Source of the DNA: Burkholderiaceae bacterium
Lineage (GTDB): Bacteria > Pseudomonadota > Gammaproteobacteria > Burkholderiales > Burkholderiaceae
NCBI GenBank assembly: GCA_947450605.1
Contig: CANFWB010000009.1
Coordinates: 1 to 51,742 of the forward strand
Direction: 5' to 3'
Length of the DNA stretch: 51,742 nucleotides
The position numbers and the translations under genes are program-made. Below are positions 15,848 through 24,271 of the stretch, in pieces (position 1 is the stretch's first letter; each line of letters opens with the position of its first letter). Under the pieces are notes generated by a model. It worked only from the letters and a program-made list of their open reading frames with translations, did not search any database and had not been told where the DNA came from.

Positions 15848-17290
15848 ATGCGTTACCAATCGACTCGGGGCAATAGCCCACAGCAATCCTTTCTAGAAAT
15901 CCTGCTGGGCGGCCTGGCCCCAGACGGCGGATTGTATCTGCCTACTGAATATCCACAAATCAGCAAAGAGCAGTTGGATTCTTGGCGTAGCTTGTCTTAT
16001 GCCGATCTCGCTTATGAAGTCTTAAGCTTGTATTGCGACGACATTCCAGAAAATGATTTACGTGCCTTATTGCGTAAAACGTACACAGAGCAGGTCTATT
16101 GCAACGGCCGCACTCAAGATAATGCTAAAGATATTACGCCATTGCATTGGTTGGGTGAGGAGCAAGGCACGCGGATTGGTTTATTGAGCTTGTCTAATGG
16201 CCCAACTTTGGCATTTAAAGATATGGCCATGCAATTGCTTGGCAATCTCTTTGAATACGCTTTAAAGAAAAAAGGCCAAAAGCTGAATATTTTGGGTGCA
16301 ACCTCTGGTGATACGGGTAGTGCTGCTGAATACGCTATGCGTGGTAAAGAGGGTGTGAAGGTTTTTATGCTCTCACCACGCGGCAAGATGAGCGCCTTCC
16401 AGTCTGCACAAATGTATTCACTGCAAGACCCCAATATTTTTAACTTGGCAGTAGCTGGCGTGTTTGATGATTGCCAGGATATTGTTAAAGCAGTCAGCAA
16501 CGACCATGGCTTTAAAGCGAATCATCAAATCGGCACTGTGAACTCCATTAACTGGGGTCGAGTTGTTGCTCAGGTCGTGTATTACTTCCAAGGTTATTTG
16601 CTAGCTACCAAGTCCAGCTCTGAAAAGGTTTCCTTTACTGTGCCGTCCGGTAACTTTGGCAATATCTGCGCCGGCCACATTGCCCGCATGATGGGCTTGC
16701 CGATTGAGCATTTGATTGCAGCTACTAACGAGAATGATGTTCTCGATGAGTTCTTCCGCACTGGCGTGTATCGTGCGCGTAAATCTGCAGAGACTTTGCA
16801 TACTTCCAGTCCTTCCATGGATATTTCTAAGGCGAGTAACTTTGAGCGCTTTGTCTTTGACCTTATGGGTCAGGACGGCAAAGCCACTGCAGGTATGTTT
16901 AAGCAGGTGGATGAAGCTGGTGGGTTTGATATTTCAAAAGATGCCGTCTTCAAGGAGATGGCAAAGTATGGCTTCCAGTCTGGCCGCAGCACCCATGAAA
17001 ATCGCCTGGAGACACTCCGTGATATTGACCAACGCTATGGCGTGATGATCGATACGCATACAGCAGATGGCGTGAAGGTTGCACGTGAGCATTTGCAAGC
17101 AGGTATTCCCATGTTGGTGCTCGAGACTGCATTACCGATTAAGTTTGAAGAAACGATTGAAATCGCCTTGGGTCGCCCTGCAGAGTGCCCGGTAGCATTT
17201 AAAGACATCAAGTCTTTGCCGCAGCGCGTTGAAAATATCGATGCCGATGTCAATCAAGTCAAAAACTTCATCACCACTCATCTCAACTAA
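15848..17290 (+). CDS. thrC: Threonine synthase
   Basis: This 480-residue PLP enzyme converts O-phosphohomoserine to threonine, the step after homoserine kinase. It begins MRYQSTRG, typical of long-form ThrC, with the PLP-lysine motif PTLAFKDMAMQ, the phosphate-binding TSGDTGSAAEYA, and SGNFGNICAGHIA. No homoserine kinase (thrB) gene is in this operon. Six bases separate it from hom. Confidence 0.96.
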   Translation: MRYQSTRGNSPQQSFLEILLGGLAPDGGLYLPTEYPQISKEQLDSWRSLSYADLAYEVLSLYCDDIPENDLRALLRKTYTEQVYCNGRTQDNAKDITPLHWLGEEQGTRIGLLSLSNGPTLAFKDMAMQLLGNLFEYALKKKGQKLNILGATSGDTGSAAEYAMRGKEGVKVFMLSPRGKMSAFQSAQMYSLQDPNIFNLAVAGVFDDCQDIVKAVSNDHGFKANHQIGTVNSINWGRVVAQVVYYFQGYLLATKSSSEKVSFTVPSGNFGNICAGHIARMMGLPIEHLIAATNENDVLDEFFRTGVYRARKSAETLHTSSPSMDISKASNFERFVFDLMGQDGKATAGMFKQVDEAGGFDISKDAVFKEMAKYGFQSGRSTHENRLETLRDIDQRYGVMIDTHTADGVKVAREHLQAGIPMLVLETALPIKFEETIEIALGRPAECPVAFKDIKSLPQRVENIDADVNQVKNFITTHLN

Positions 17291-17304
17291 ATTCATTAAG
17301 CGCT

Positions 17305-18546
17305 ATGACTAAGTCTCCGATGTTGACTGCTCAGCAGGCCTTGGACCATTTGCTGTCACACGCTAAGCCGGTAATAGAGAGTGAGATCGTCCCGATGCAA
17401 GTCGCATTGGGCCGAGTGCTTGCTGAGAGCGTCAATAGCTTGGTAGATGTACCTCCGCTCGATAACACCTCAATGGATGGCTATGCGCTACGTACTGCCG
17501 ATACCCAAGTATCGGGAAGTATTTTGAAGATTGCGCAACGCATTCCGGCGGGATCAGTCGGCGTAACACTTGAGCCCGGCACGGTTGCCAGAATATTTAC
17601 TGGCGCCCCAGTTCCACTGGGTGCGGATGCGGTAGTGATGCAGGAAGACTGCGCCATCCCAGAGGGGTCGACTGATCAAGTGCAAGTCAACCTGGTTCCA
17701 ACAGTAGGTCAATGGATTCGTAGACAAGGCGAGGATCTAACAGCGGGTAAAGCTGCATTAATTGCAGGCACTTTTTTGCGTCCACAGGAATTGGGTGTTG
17801 CTGCCTCTGCTGGCTTAACGCATTTAAACGTCAAGCGTAGAGTGAAGGTTGCCGCATTCTTCACGGGTGATGAGCTATCTCTTCCTGGTGAGCCGCTTAA
17901 ACCTGGTGGTATCTACAACTCCAATCGCGATACCTTGTTGGCATGTATTCAATCCTTGGGTTGTGATGCTACTGACTTTGGAATTGTTCCTGATAGCCTC
18001 AACGCCACTAGAGAAACCTTACGTAAAGCCAGCAAAGATCACGACTTGATCATCACTTCCGGCGGCGTATCCGTGGGCGAGGAAGATCACATCAAACCGG
18101 CAGTCACTGCAGAAGGCAGGCTAGATCTTTGGCAAATTGCAATTAAGCCGGGCAAGCCGCTAGCATTTGGTGCCGTACGAAAAGCAGATGGTGAAGCTCA
18201 GGCCGAAGCCTGGTTTATCGGCCTACCCGGAAATCCGGTATCCAGCTTCGTCACATTTTTGTTGTTTGTACGACCATTTATCCTCAGGCTGCAAGGAAGA
18301 GACGCAAGTCTTCCGCAATCCTATCCTATGCGTGCCGATTTTGATTGGCTTAAAGCTGATCGCCGTAATGAATTTCTGCGCGTCAAGATAAATACTCAGG
18401 GCGGCTTAGATCTATTTCCTAACCAAAGCTCTGGGGTGCTCACCAGTGCGTCATGGGGTGATGGCTTGGTGGACTGTCCTCCAGGGCAGGCAATTAAGGC
18501 GGGGGATATGGTGAGGTACATTCCTTTTAATGCACTGCTCGCCTAA
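17305..18546 (+). CDS. moeA: Molybdopterin molybdenumtransferase
   Basis: This 413-residue enzyme inserts molybdate into adenylated molybdopterin, the last step of molybdenum cofactor synthesis. Family motifs are present: PPLDNTSMDGYA, IFTGAPVPLGADAVVMQED, the MogA-like region with TSGGVSVGEEDHIK, and the active-site GLPGNPVSSFVTF, followed by the small C-terminal domain. It sits 14 bases after thrC and just before moaD and moaE, so cofactor genes ride behind the amino-acid genes. Confidence 0.95.
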   Translation: MTKSPMLTAQQALDHLLSHAKPVIESEIVPMQVALGRVLAESVNSLVDVPPLDNTSMDGYALRTADTQVSGSILKIAQRIPAGSVGVTLEPGTVARIFTGAPVPLGADAVVMQEDCAIPEGSTDQVQVNLVPTVGQWIRRQGEDLTAGKAALIAGTFLRPQELGVAASAGLTHLNVKRRVKVAAFFTGDELSLPGEPLKPGGIYNSNRDTLLACIQSLGCDATDFGIVPDSLNATRETLRKASKDHDLIITSGGVSVGEEDHIKPAVTAEGRLDLWQIAIKPGKPLAFGAVRKADGEAQAEAWFIGLPGNPVSSFVTFLLFVRPFILRLQGRDASLPQSYPMRADFDWLKADRRNEFLRVKINTQGGLDLFPNQSSGVLTSASWGDGLVDCPPGQAIKAGDMVRYIPFNALLA

Positions 18547-18564
18547 TCGGATTAGCATTCATCT

Positions 18565-18822
18565 ATGAAACTCCAATTGCGATTCTTTGCCTCACTGCGT
18601 GAAGGTCTTGGTCTTACCGAGGAGAGTATTACTCTGCCAGAAGAGGTAAAGACGATCGCCGACTTAAGGGCTTACCTCACCCAACGTGGCAACCCTTGGG
18701 CTGAAGTATTAGCTAGCAACAAAGTCATTCGCTGTGCATTAAATCAAGAGATGGTTAAAGATACAGCATCGCTAGTTGAGGGTGCTGAAGTGGCTTTCTT
18801 TCCTCCAGTCACTGGCGGCTAA
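18565..18822 (+). CDS. moaD: Molybdopterin synthase small subunit (sulfur carrier)
   Basis: This 85-residue ubiquitin-fold protein ends in the required Gly-Gly (PPVTGG), whose C-terminal thiocarboxylate donates sulfur to precursor Z (cPMP). It starts MKLQLRFFASLREGLG, typical of MoaD. moaE begins one base after its stop, matching the MoaD-MoaE heterotetramer. Confidence 0.94.
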   Translation: MKLQLRFFASLREGLGLTEESITLPEEVKTIADLRAYLTQRGNPWAEVLASNKVIRCALNQEMVKDTASLVEGAEVAFFPPVTGG

Positions 18823-18823
18823 G

Positions 18824-19282
18824 ATGCAAAATGATTTGATCCGCATTCAAGAGTCAGACTTTGATTTAACGACCGAGGTCAAGGCACTGCGCAAGGATGA
18901 CCCTCGTGTAGGCGCGGTAGTCACTTTCGTAGGTACAGTGCGCGATATGAATGACGGCAGCCAAGTAAAGGGTATGACGCTAGAGCATTATCCTGGTATG
19001 ACTGAAAAATCTCTCGAGGAAATTATCCGGCAAGCTAGAGGCCGCTGGGATATTTACAGGGTGCTAGTTATCCATCGAGTAGGGCTGTTATTGCCGGAAG
19101 ATCAAATTGTTTTAGTAGCAGTCACTAGCGCGCACAGAGGTGAAGCATTTGCTGCTTGTGAGTTCATCATGGACTACCTCAAAACAGCGGCCCCATTTTG
19201 GAAAAAAGAAGAGACCCCAGAGGGTAGTAGATGGGTTGATGCCCGCGTGACTGACGATGCTGCAATGGCTAAATGGAGTTAA
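18824..19282 (+). CDS. moaE: Molybdopterin synthase catalytic (large) subunit
   Basis: This is a 152-residue subunit counted from the ATG at 18824, one base after the moaD stop; the longer open frame from 18776 only overlaps moaD. It converts cPMP to molybdopterin together with MoaD. Motifs include GAVVTFVGTVRDMN, LEHYPGMTEKSLEEI, and the active-site lysine stretch PFWKKEE. It converges with the renalase-like gene, leaving one base between stop codons and no visible terminator. Confidence 0.95.
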   Translation: MQNDLIRIQESDFDLTTEVKALRKDDPRVGAVVTFVGTVRDMNDGSQVKGMTLEHYPGMTEKSLEEIIRQARGRWDIYRVLVIHRVGLLLPEDQIVLVAVTSAHRGEAFAACEFIMDYLKTAAPFWKKEETPEGSRWVDARVTDDAAMAKWS

Positions 19283-19283
19283 T

Positions 19284-20285
19284 CTAGTTTTTATAGCCGT
19301 TATTTATTTCCGAAGCCAGTTCTAGTCCGCTTAGCCAGGCGCCTTCCACTTTACCGCCATTCAGCCAGTCACCGCAGAGCCCTAGATTGACATTCGGTAG
19401 CAAGAGAAATTGGATTGGGTTATTGAGACCTCCGCTTGCGTAGCGCCACCGATGCATGCTGATTTCGGAGTCTTGGCAATCAAAGCCCATGCTCCTAAGG
19501 CATGCCAACATTTGGGTTTGAGCCTCTTCCTTGTTTAACTCAATATTCTCCTGGCTCCAGCTTGGGTTTCCATGGATAGTCCACACCAGCTTTCCTTGGC
19601 GCATTGGTTTGGAATTATTCTGACAAACCCAGCTGATGATTTCTTGATTGACAAATGCAGCATCAAATTCTTCACTCAATTGCTTTGGAAAATGCGCCAT
19701 CATTGTCCAGCAAGCTTTCATCTGCGCTAAACCTGTGACGTAGGCCAGTTGGGGATCAAGATCACCAGCTAGGGCGCTGACCTGGGGTGCGGGCAGGGCT
19801 AATACGACAAAGTCATATAGCGTTGCAATTTCACCAGTCTCACTGCACCGAAGAGCCCACTCACCATCTCTCGACTCCAGTCTAGTAATGGTTCTTTCAT
19901 ATTGAATAGATAGGTTTTCAGTTAAATACTTTCCGGGTGAGCTCATATTGGGGGTACCAACATAGCGAGCTTCTTGTGAATCACTATCGCGCCATGCATT
20001 AGCTTCATACACCTTGAGCTTAGGTGACCACGTGTCAGCAGTGCCAGCCTGAATCCAATCCTGAAGCTCTTGAATAAAGCGCGGATCTCTAGCAGTGAAA
20101 TACTGAGCGCCATGATCTGCTGACCAGTCCTCGGTGCGACGTGTACTCATGCGTCCACTGGGGCCGCGACTCTTCTCAAAGATATCTACCGATATACCGG
20201 ATGACTGCAATGCTCTTGCGCAGGAGAGACCGGCAATGCCTGCACCAATCACCGCTACTTTTTTAATTGCTCTCTTGGGATTCAT
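19284..20285 (-). CDS. FAD/NAD(P)-dependent oxidoreductase, bacterial renalase-like
   Basis: This 333-residue flavoprotein has an N-terminal dinucleotide-binding motif (VAVIGAGIAGLSCARAL, then DIFEKSRGPSGRMSTRR) and the DHGAQYFTARDPRF segment seen in renalase-like amine-oxidase-fold proteins. Characterised bacterial renalases re-oxidise wrongly reduced nicotinamide dinucleotides. Whether this one does so is inference from family. No signal peptide. Its ATG overlaps the stop of the AlkB-like gene by four bases, so the two are translated from one message. Confidence 0.8.
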   Translation of the reverse strand: MNPKRAIKKVAVIGAGIAGLSCARALQSSGISVDIFEKSRGPSGRMSTRRTEDWSADHGAQYFTARDPRFIQELQDWIQAGTADTWSPKLKVYEANAWRDSDSQEARYVGTPNMSSPGKYLTENLSIQYERTITRLESRDGEWALRCSETGEIATLYDFVVLALPAPQVSALAGDLDPQLAYVTGLAQMKACWTMMAHFPKQLSEEFDAAFVNQEIISWVCQNNSKPMRQGKLVWTIHGNPSWSQENIELNKEEAQTQMLACLRSMGFDCQDSEISMHRWRYASGGLNNPIQFLLLPNVNLGLCGDWLNGGKVEGAWLSGLELASEINNGYKN

Positions 20286-20905
20286 ATTCTAGATAGTATT
20301 TTGCGAAACGTCAGGTTGATTCTGGGGCTCATGACAGTCTTGGTTTTCAGCAGACTATGATTCCAGTATTCCTGAATAGGTGGGCGCATAATGAGTAAGC
20401 TGCCATTTTCAAGGAATACTGAAGTGGTCCTTTTATCCTGCTTATGACGGAATGCAAATTTACGTCGAGCACCAAGACTGAGGGAAGCAATAGACGAAGT
20501 GCTATCGAGCTCTCTCTCATTATCACTATGCCAGCCCATGCCCTCGTTGCCGGTGTGATACAAATTGAGCAAACAAGAGTTGTAGCTGTGGCCAGTTGCT
20601 TGCTCAATCTTGTGCTTTATTTGCAGTAATTCATTAGTCCAGGTATGAGGCGTTTTTTGAATTCCAGAGTAGGTATACGGACACTCGGGATCGGCTACCC
20701 AGACCACTTTTCTACTGGTGGTAACTAATTTTCCAAACAGGATTATCTGATCGGATTCCCAGGGTAGAGAGCAGAATAGATTCTGAAATAAATCATGGCA
20801 CTCATCTACAGCATAAAAATTGTTGAGATATTCAGCTTGACCATCTTTTGCCAATATGACGATTGGTTCGGGGGTACTCAAAAGATCAAATAACTGGTTT
20901 TGCAT
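20282..20905 (-). CDS. AlkB-like 2-oxoglutarate/Fe(II) dioxygenase
   Basis: A 207-residue protein of the AlkB (2OG-FeII oxygenase) superfamily. The iron ligands are visible as MGWHSDNE (His and Asp) and the distal His in EYWNHSLLKT; the 2-oxoglutarate-binding arginine is in PRINLTFRKI. Family members repair alkylated bases by oxidative demethylation; the layout (YTYSGIQKTPHTW, NSCLLNLYHTG) is closer to the ALKBH2/3-like branch than to E. coli AlkB. It heads a two-gene unit with the renalase-like gene and is divergent from the small Cys-rich gene. Confidence 0.87.
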   Translation of the reverse strand: MQNQLFDLLSTPEPIVILAKDGQAEYLNNFYAVDECHDLFQNLFCSLPWESDQIILFGKLVTTSRKVVWVADPECPYTYSGIQKTPHTWTNELLQIKHKIEQATGHSYNSCLLNLYHTGNEGMGWHSDNERELDSTSSIASLSLGARRKFAFRHKQDKRTTSVFLENGSLLIMRPPIQEYWNHSLLKTKTVMSPRINLTFRKILSRI

Positions 20906-20997
20906 GACAGGTTGATAGACTGGGGATGAATACGCTATTTCGTTAAAAACTCTAGAATAGCCTTCATTATGAATCGTTCGGGACTGATAGGTTAATC

Positions 20998-21177
20998 ATG
21001 AAAGCACCAGATAAACGTTGTTGTGGCTCAGGCGTCTGCATCATTAATGATGCGGGGGAGTGTTGGTGTGGCCAGGTGTGGGATGGCGAGAAAATGAGTG
21101 CGCCACCATTGATGTCAGTAAGAAGCAAGCCCTCGGATCCGAGTCCAGAGTTTAAAGACCCTAAACCTGGGTCTTAA
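20998..21177 (+). CDS. Small cysteine-rich protein with CWC motif
   Basis: A 59-residue open frame from ATG 20998 to TAA 21177. The N-terminal half is KRCCGSGVC ... GECWCGQVWDGEKM, with five cysteines; the rest is Pro/Ser-rich and polar. The pattern resembles the small Cys-rich CWC domain family of unknown function, which could bind a metal. Reality is supported by the motif and by its place in a gap between divergent genes. There is no clear Shine-Dalgarno sequence, so the start is uncertain. Confidence 0.6.
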   Translation: MKAPDKRCCGSGVCIINDAGECWCGQVWDGEKMSAPPLMSVRSKPSDPSPEFKDPKPGS

Positions 21178-21266
21178 TCGTTTCTTGGGGGGTAGATTGC
21201 AAGCAGGCTGTTCGGCAGCAATCTTGTTTTTAGGATAAATTGCTTCCTATTCACAGGAGAATAAAT

Positions 21267-21425
21267 ATGATTCAAAAATTAAGAGTTAAGCTCGCACGCT
21301 GGATTTTGGGTAAGCACTGCCCTTGCTATCAGATGGGTTATCACACCATGGTCGACTTTCAGCAGCGAAGCGCCGATCAGCTTGAGAAGGCCAAAAAAGC
21401 CCAAGCCGCTAATACCTCAGTTTAG
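21267..21425 (+). CDS. Small basic protein of unknown function
   Basis: This 52-residue protein starts at ATG 21267, chosen because AGGAGA lies 8 bases upstream; the open frame reaches back to 21240 but without such a site. It is basic at the N-terminus (MIQKLRVKLARWILGKHCPC) with a CPC pair and a polar, helical-looking C-terminus. I do not recognise a family. It lies between the CWC gene and the DUF2244 gene, 14 bases before the latter, probably in one transcript. Confidence 0.5.
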   Translation: MIQKLRVKLARWILGKHCPCYQMGYHTMVDFQQRSADQLEKAKKAQAANTSV

Positions 21426-21439
21426 ATATCCACCCCCCA

Positions 21440-21868
21440 ATGAAAACTTGGAGAATGAGGCGAAACTGCGCATTGACACCCAGTCAATTGCTCAAGTTCT
21501 ACCTTGCTCTGGTTGGTCTATCGATAACCGTAGCGACAGGTTTTTTATTGGCTGGGATAAAAATCATCTTAATTTTTACTGCAATAGAGTTAACGGCAGT
21601 GACAACCGGTTTTTTGGTGTATTGCCGACACGCTTTGGATTTTGAGGAGATTGAAATCAGCGGCACACGCTTGGTGGTGCGGAAATTTATTGCCTACAAA
21701 GAGACTATCGTGGAATTCAATACCCGCTGGGCTAGGCTATCTCAGCCACAAGAGCACGAAAAAGTATTCTCTATTTCGCAGACAGGGCAGAGTGTCGAGA
21801 TTGGTCAGTTTCTCAGGCGTGAGCAATTTCAGCGGCTCATGGCTGAGATTAAGCCTTTCTTGGGTTGA
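21440..21868 (+). CDS. DUF2244-family membrane protein
   Basis: A 142-residue protein with two adjacent hydrophobic segments (about residues 22-60: FYLALVGLSITVATGFLLAG and IILIFTAIELTAVTTGFLVY) and a soluble C-terminal part with TRWARLSQ and VEIGQFLRREQFQRLM, as in DUF2244 proteins. These are small inner-membrane proteins of unknown role, often near cytochrome oxidase genes, which are absent here. Starts at ATG 21440 without a strong Shine-Dalgarno sequence. The next 98 bases before the Rrf2 gene hold nothing I can name. Confidence 0.7.
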   Translation: MKTWRMRRNCALTPSQLLKFYLALVGLSITVATGFLLAGIKIILIFTAIELTAVTTGFLVYCRHALDFEEIEISGTRLVVRKFIAYKETIVEFNTRWARLSQPQEHEKVFSISQTGQSVEIGQFLRREQFQRLMAEIKPFLG

Positions 21869-21966
21869 TGCAACCATAAGTAAAGAAGGGTTAAAGATGG
21901 GCGCCCTGCAAAAAACCGCATTCAATCCCATACTTGAATTAATTCAACTTATTTACCAAATCCATT

Positions 21967-22533
21967 ATGAACGTCAATACCGCAGTGAAAGCCGCCCTGA
22001 ATACTCTGGTTGATATTGCATCTCATTCGAGCAGTGTTCATCCCGTTACCGGCCTCGAGCTCGCGCAACGTCAAAAATTATCTATTAGCAGAATAGAGTT
22101 GCTGCTGAGTGCTTTGCGTGCCGCCGGAATTGTTAAGGGGATGAAGGGTCGCAACGGTGGCTATACCTTGCTACAGGACCCCAGAATGGTCACCATTAAG
22201 GATGTGGTTTTGGCGCTGAACTACATTAAGAAGCGGAAAGTCGAGGCCTGCGATATTGCGAGTGAGTTATATCAGTCCCTAGAAACCTATATGCTGAGTT
22301 GCATGGCAAATGTGAGTCTCTCTGATGCAATCAAGGATTATGTGCCACGATTTAGCGAGGCCAAGACAGCCCCTGAGCGTCAGGCTTTCTCGTATCCAGA
22401 ATCAAAAGTGAACAAGCCATCTAAAGGCGAGGTTCAGAGGGTCATTAAAACGGCATTCAAAAAGGTAGAGGATGTTCCGTTAGGACCCAACTCCATTTTT
22501 AGTTTTGGTGACTACTTGCACAAAGCGGGCTAA
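21967..22533 (+). CDS. Rrf2-family transcriptional regulator, atypical
   Basis: This 188-residue protein has the Rrf2 winged helix in its first 75 residues (AALNTLVDIASH, ISRIELLLSALRAAGIVKG, KGRNGGYTLLQDP). Well-studied members (IscR, NsrR) bind an iron-sulfur cluster through three closely spaced cysteines. Here only Cys95 and Cys112 are present in that region and the spacing is different, so a standard cluster is unlikely. The C-terminal 70 residues are not recognised. It lies 24 bases before the exonuclease/GIY-YIG gene. Target genes are unknown. Confidence 0.78.
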   Translation: MNVNTAVKAALNTLVDIASHSSSVHPVTGLELAQRQKLSISRIELLLSALRAAGIVKGMKGRNGGYTLLQDPRMVTIKDVVLALNYIKKRKVEACDIASELYQSLETYMLSCMANVSLSDAIKDYVPRFSEAKTAPERQAFSYPESKVNKPSKGEVQRVIKTAFKKVEDVPLGPNSIFSFGDYLHKAG

Positions 22534-22557
22534 AAATAAGTCATTTATTACCTGCAC

Positions 22558-23976
22558 ATGTCTGCGACTGATCATGAATATCCCCCATTAGCCTTTGTAG
22601 ATATTGAAACAACGGGCTCTCATTTTGAGCGTGACCGAATTACCGAAGTAGGCATTAAATCGCTTATTCATAATCAAGTCGACACTTGGGAAAGCCTTAT
22701 TAATCCCCAAACAGGTATTCCACAAAATATCCAAAGCTTGACCGGTATTCGGCCGGAGATGGTTAGTAAGCGGCCACCTTTCGAGGATCTAGCAGCAGAA
22801 ATTGCGCAAGAACTGGAGGGCAAGATTTTTGTAGCCCATAACGCCCGATTTGATTATGGATTTTTGAAGGCATCCTTTAAGCGGGTGGGTATCGACTTTA
22901 AGCCTAAGGTACTTTGCACTGTGAAGCTATCTCGATTGCTCTTTCCAGAGCAGGCTAGACACAATCTAGATACCATCATCAGCGCCCATCACTTAAAGAT
23001 GAGCTCTCGGCATCGAGCGCTTGGGGACGCAGACTTATTGCTACAGTTTTGGCGAGTATGTGAAGCGAAGTTTGGGTGTGAACCGCTGCTGAAAGCAGTT
23101 AACCAACTGCTTGGTAATGCCAGTTTACCGCCCAATATTGACAAAGAGCTGGTGGACTCCATTCCTGAGAAACCGGGTTGCTATATTTTCTATGGTGAGA
23201 ATAAAGCTCCGCTGTATATCGGCAAGAGTATTTCGCTACGTAGCAGGGTGATGGGGCATTTTCAAGGGGCACTCACCTTGCGAAAAGAAATGAAGCTCTC
23301 TTTGCAGGTGAGGGATATCGACTGGATTGAGACCAGTGGAGAGCTTGGCGCATTAATTCTGGAGTCGCGCTTAATCAAAGAGCGCATGCCGAGTATGAAC
23401 ATTAAATTACGTCGCTCCAAAGATCTCTGCGCATGGAAATTAGAGCTGGATGAAAGTGGCTTTCTAACACCACGGCTGGTGGGTCATCGTGAATTGGATC
23501 CCGGATTTCAAGAAAACCTCTATGGCTTGTTTTATAGCAAAAGAGAGGCTAATGCTTACCTCAAAGGGATTGCAAAAAAATATCGCCTATGTGAGGCGAT
23601 CCTAGGCTTAGAGAAGCGCATTGAAGGCAAGGCTTGCTTTGGCTATCAAGTGCGGCAATGTGGAGGCGCGTGCATTGGAGGCTCGCCTATTGATTTACAT
23701 AATCTGCAGCTGAAAACTGCCTTGGAATTATTTCAGGTTCAGATGTGGCCTTACGCGGGCCCTGTTGCTATTAAGGAAGCCGGTCATATGCATGTGATTG
23801 ATCGATGGCGTTATCTTGGTACAGCGATAAACGAGGAAGAGCTCTACGAATTGGCAGACTCGGGGGAGGGTGAGTTTGATCTGGATATTTACAAAATATT
23901 AAAAAAAGCACTAGCGGGAAGTTTCAAGAATCAGGTGATCCCTTTGGCACCCAAGGGGTCTGGTAAGTATCTTTAA
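22558..23976 (+). CDS. DnaQ-like 3'-5' exonuclease fused to UvrC/Cho-type GIY-YIG nuclease
   Basis: A 472-residue two-domain DNA-processing protein. Residues 10-175 are a DEDDh exonuclease: Asp15 and Glu17 (FVDIETTG), Asp99 (NARFDYG), and His152/Asp157 (HRALGDAD). Residues 205-290 are a GIY-YIG domain like the UvrC N-terminus (GCYIFYGENKAPLYIGKS). The C-terminal region resembles the rest of Cho-like proteins and carries CxxxxCGGAC near residue 360. Such fusions are annotated as exonuclease/excinuclease Cho hybrids; a role in 3' incision or end trimming during repair is inference. Its 3' end overlaps the opposing GIY-YIG gene by 53 bases. Confidence 0.88.
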   Translation: MSATDHEYPPLAFVDIETTGSHFERDRITEVGIKSLIHNQVDTWESLINPQTGIPQNIQSLTGIRPEMVSKRPPFEDLAAEIAQELEGKIFVAHNARFDYGFLKASFKRVGIDFKPKVLCTVKLSRLLFPEQARHNLDTIISAHHLKMSSRHRALGDADLLLQFWRVCEAKFGCEPLLKAVNQLLGNASLPPNIDKELVDSIPEKPGCYIFYGENKAPLYIGKSISLRSRVMGHFQGALTLRKEMKLSLQVRDIDWIETSGELGALILESRLIKERMPSMNIKLRRSKDLCAWKLELDESGFLTPRLVGHRELDPGFQENLYGLFYSKREANAYLKGIAKKYRLCEAILGLEKRIEGKACFGYQVRQCGGACIGGSPIDLHNLQLKTALELFQVQMWPYAGPVAIKEAGHMHVIDRWRYLGTAINEEELYELADSGEGEFDLDIYKILKKALAGSFKNQVIPLAPKGSGKYL

Positions 23977-24271
23977 TAGCCTGGACTTTAAAGAACCCCA
24001 GCTTTTCAGATCTCGGTAATTTCTTCAGTCGTGATTCTGCCTTAGAGGCCTCAGATCGATCGGGGTGCTCTTGGGTTGCCAAAAGGATAACTGGTATGCG
24101 CGCCCTCGTATAGCGGGCACCTTCCCCTGAATTATGGGCAGCTAGGCGATGCTCCAGGCGATTGGTAATGCCTGCGTAATAAGTGCCATCAGCGCACTCT
24201 AGGAGGTAAACAAGCCAGGTCAAAATAGGAGTAAATTCGCTTAAAAGGGGTCTCAAACACTTGAAATTCAT
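23924..24271 (-). CDS. Small GIY-YIG domain protein (UPF0213/YhbQ type)
   Basis: A 115-residue single-domain GIY-YIG protein. The motif reads VYLLECADGTYYAGITNRLEHRL, followed by AHNSGEGARYTRARIPV and the Glu-containing EASKAESRLKKL helix, all typical of the UPF0213 group. Family members have weak nuclease activity or unknown function. ATG 24271 has AGGGG upstream; an internal TTG just before TWLVYLLEC would give the usual shorter N-terminus. The gene is convergent with the DnaQ/UvrC fusion and its start lies under the divergent clpB heat-shock promoter. Confidence 0.85.
   Translation of the reverse strand: MNFKCLRPLLSEFTPILTWLVYLLECADGTYYAGITNRLEHRLAAHNSGEGARYTRARIPVILLATQEHPDRSEASKAESRLKKLPRSEKLGFFKVQAIKDTYQTPWVPKGSPDS

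Noticed and set aside
21382..21645. 87-residue frame overlapping the small basic and DUF2244 genes
   Set aside because: Overlaps two better-supported frames and lacks a ribosome binding site.
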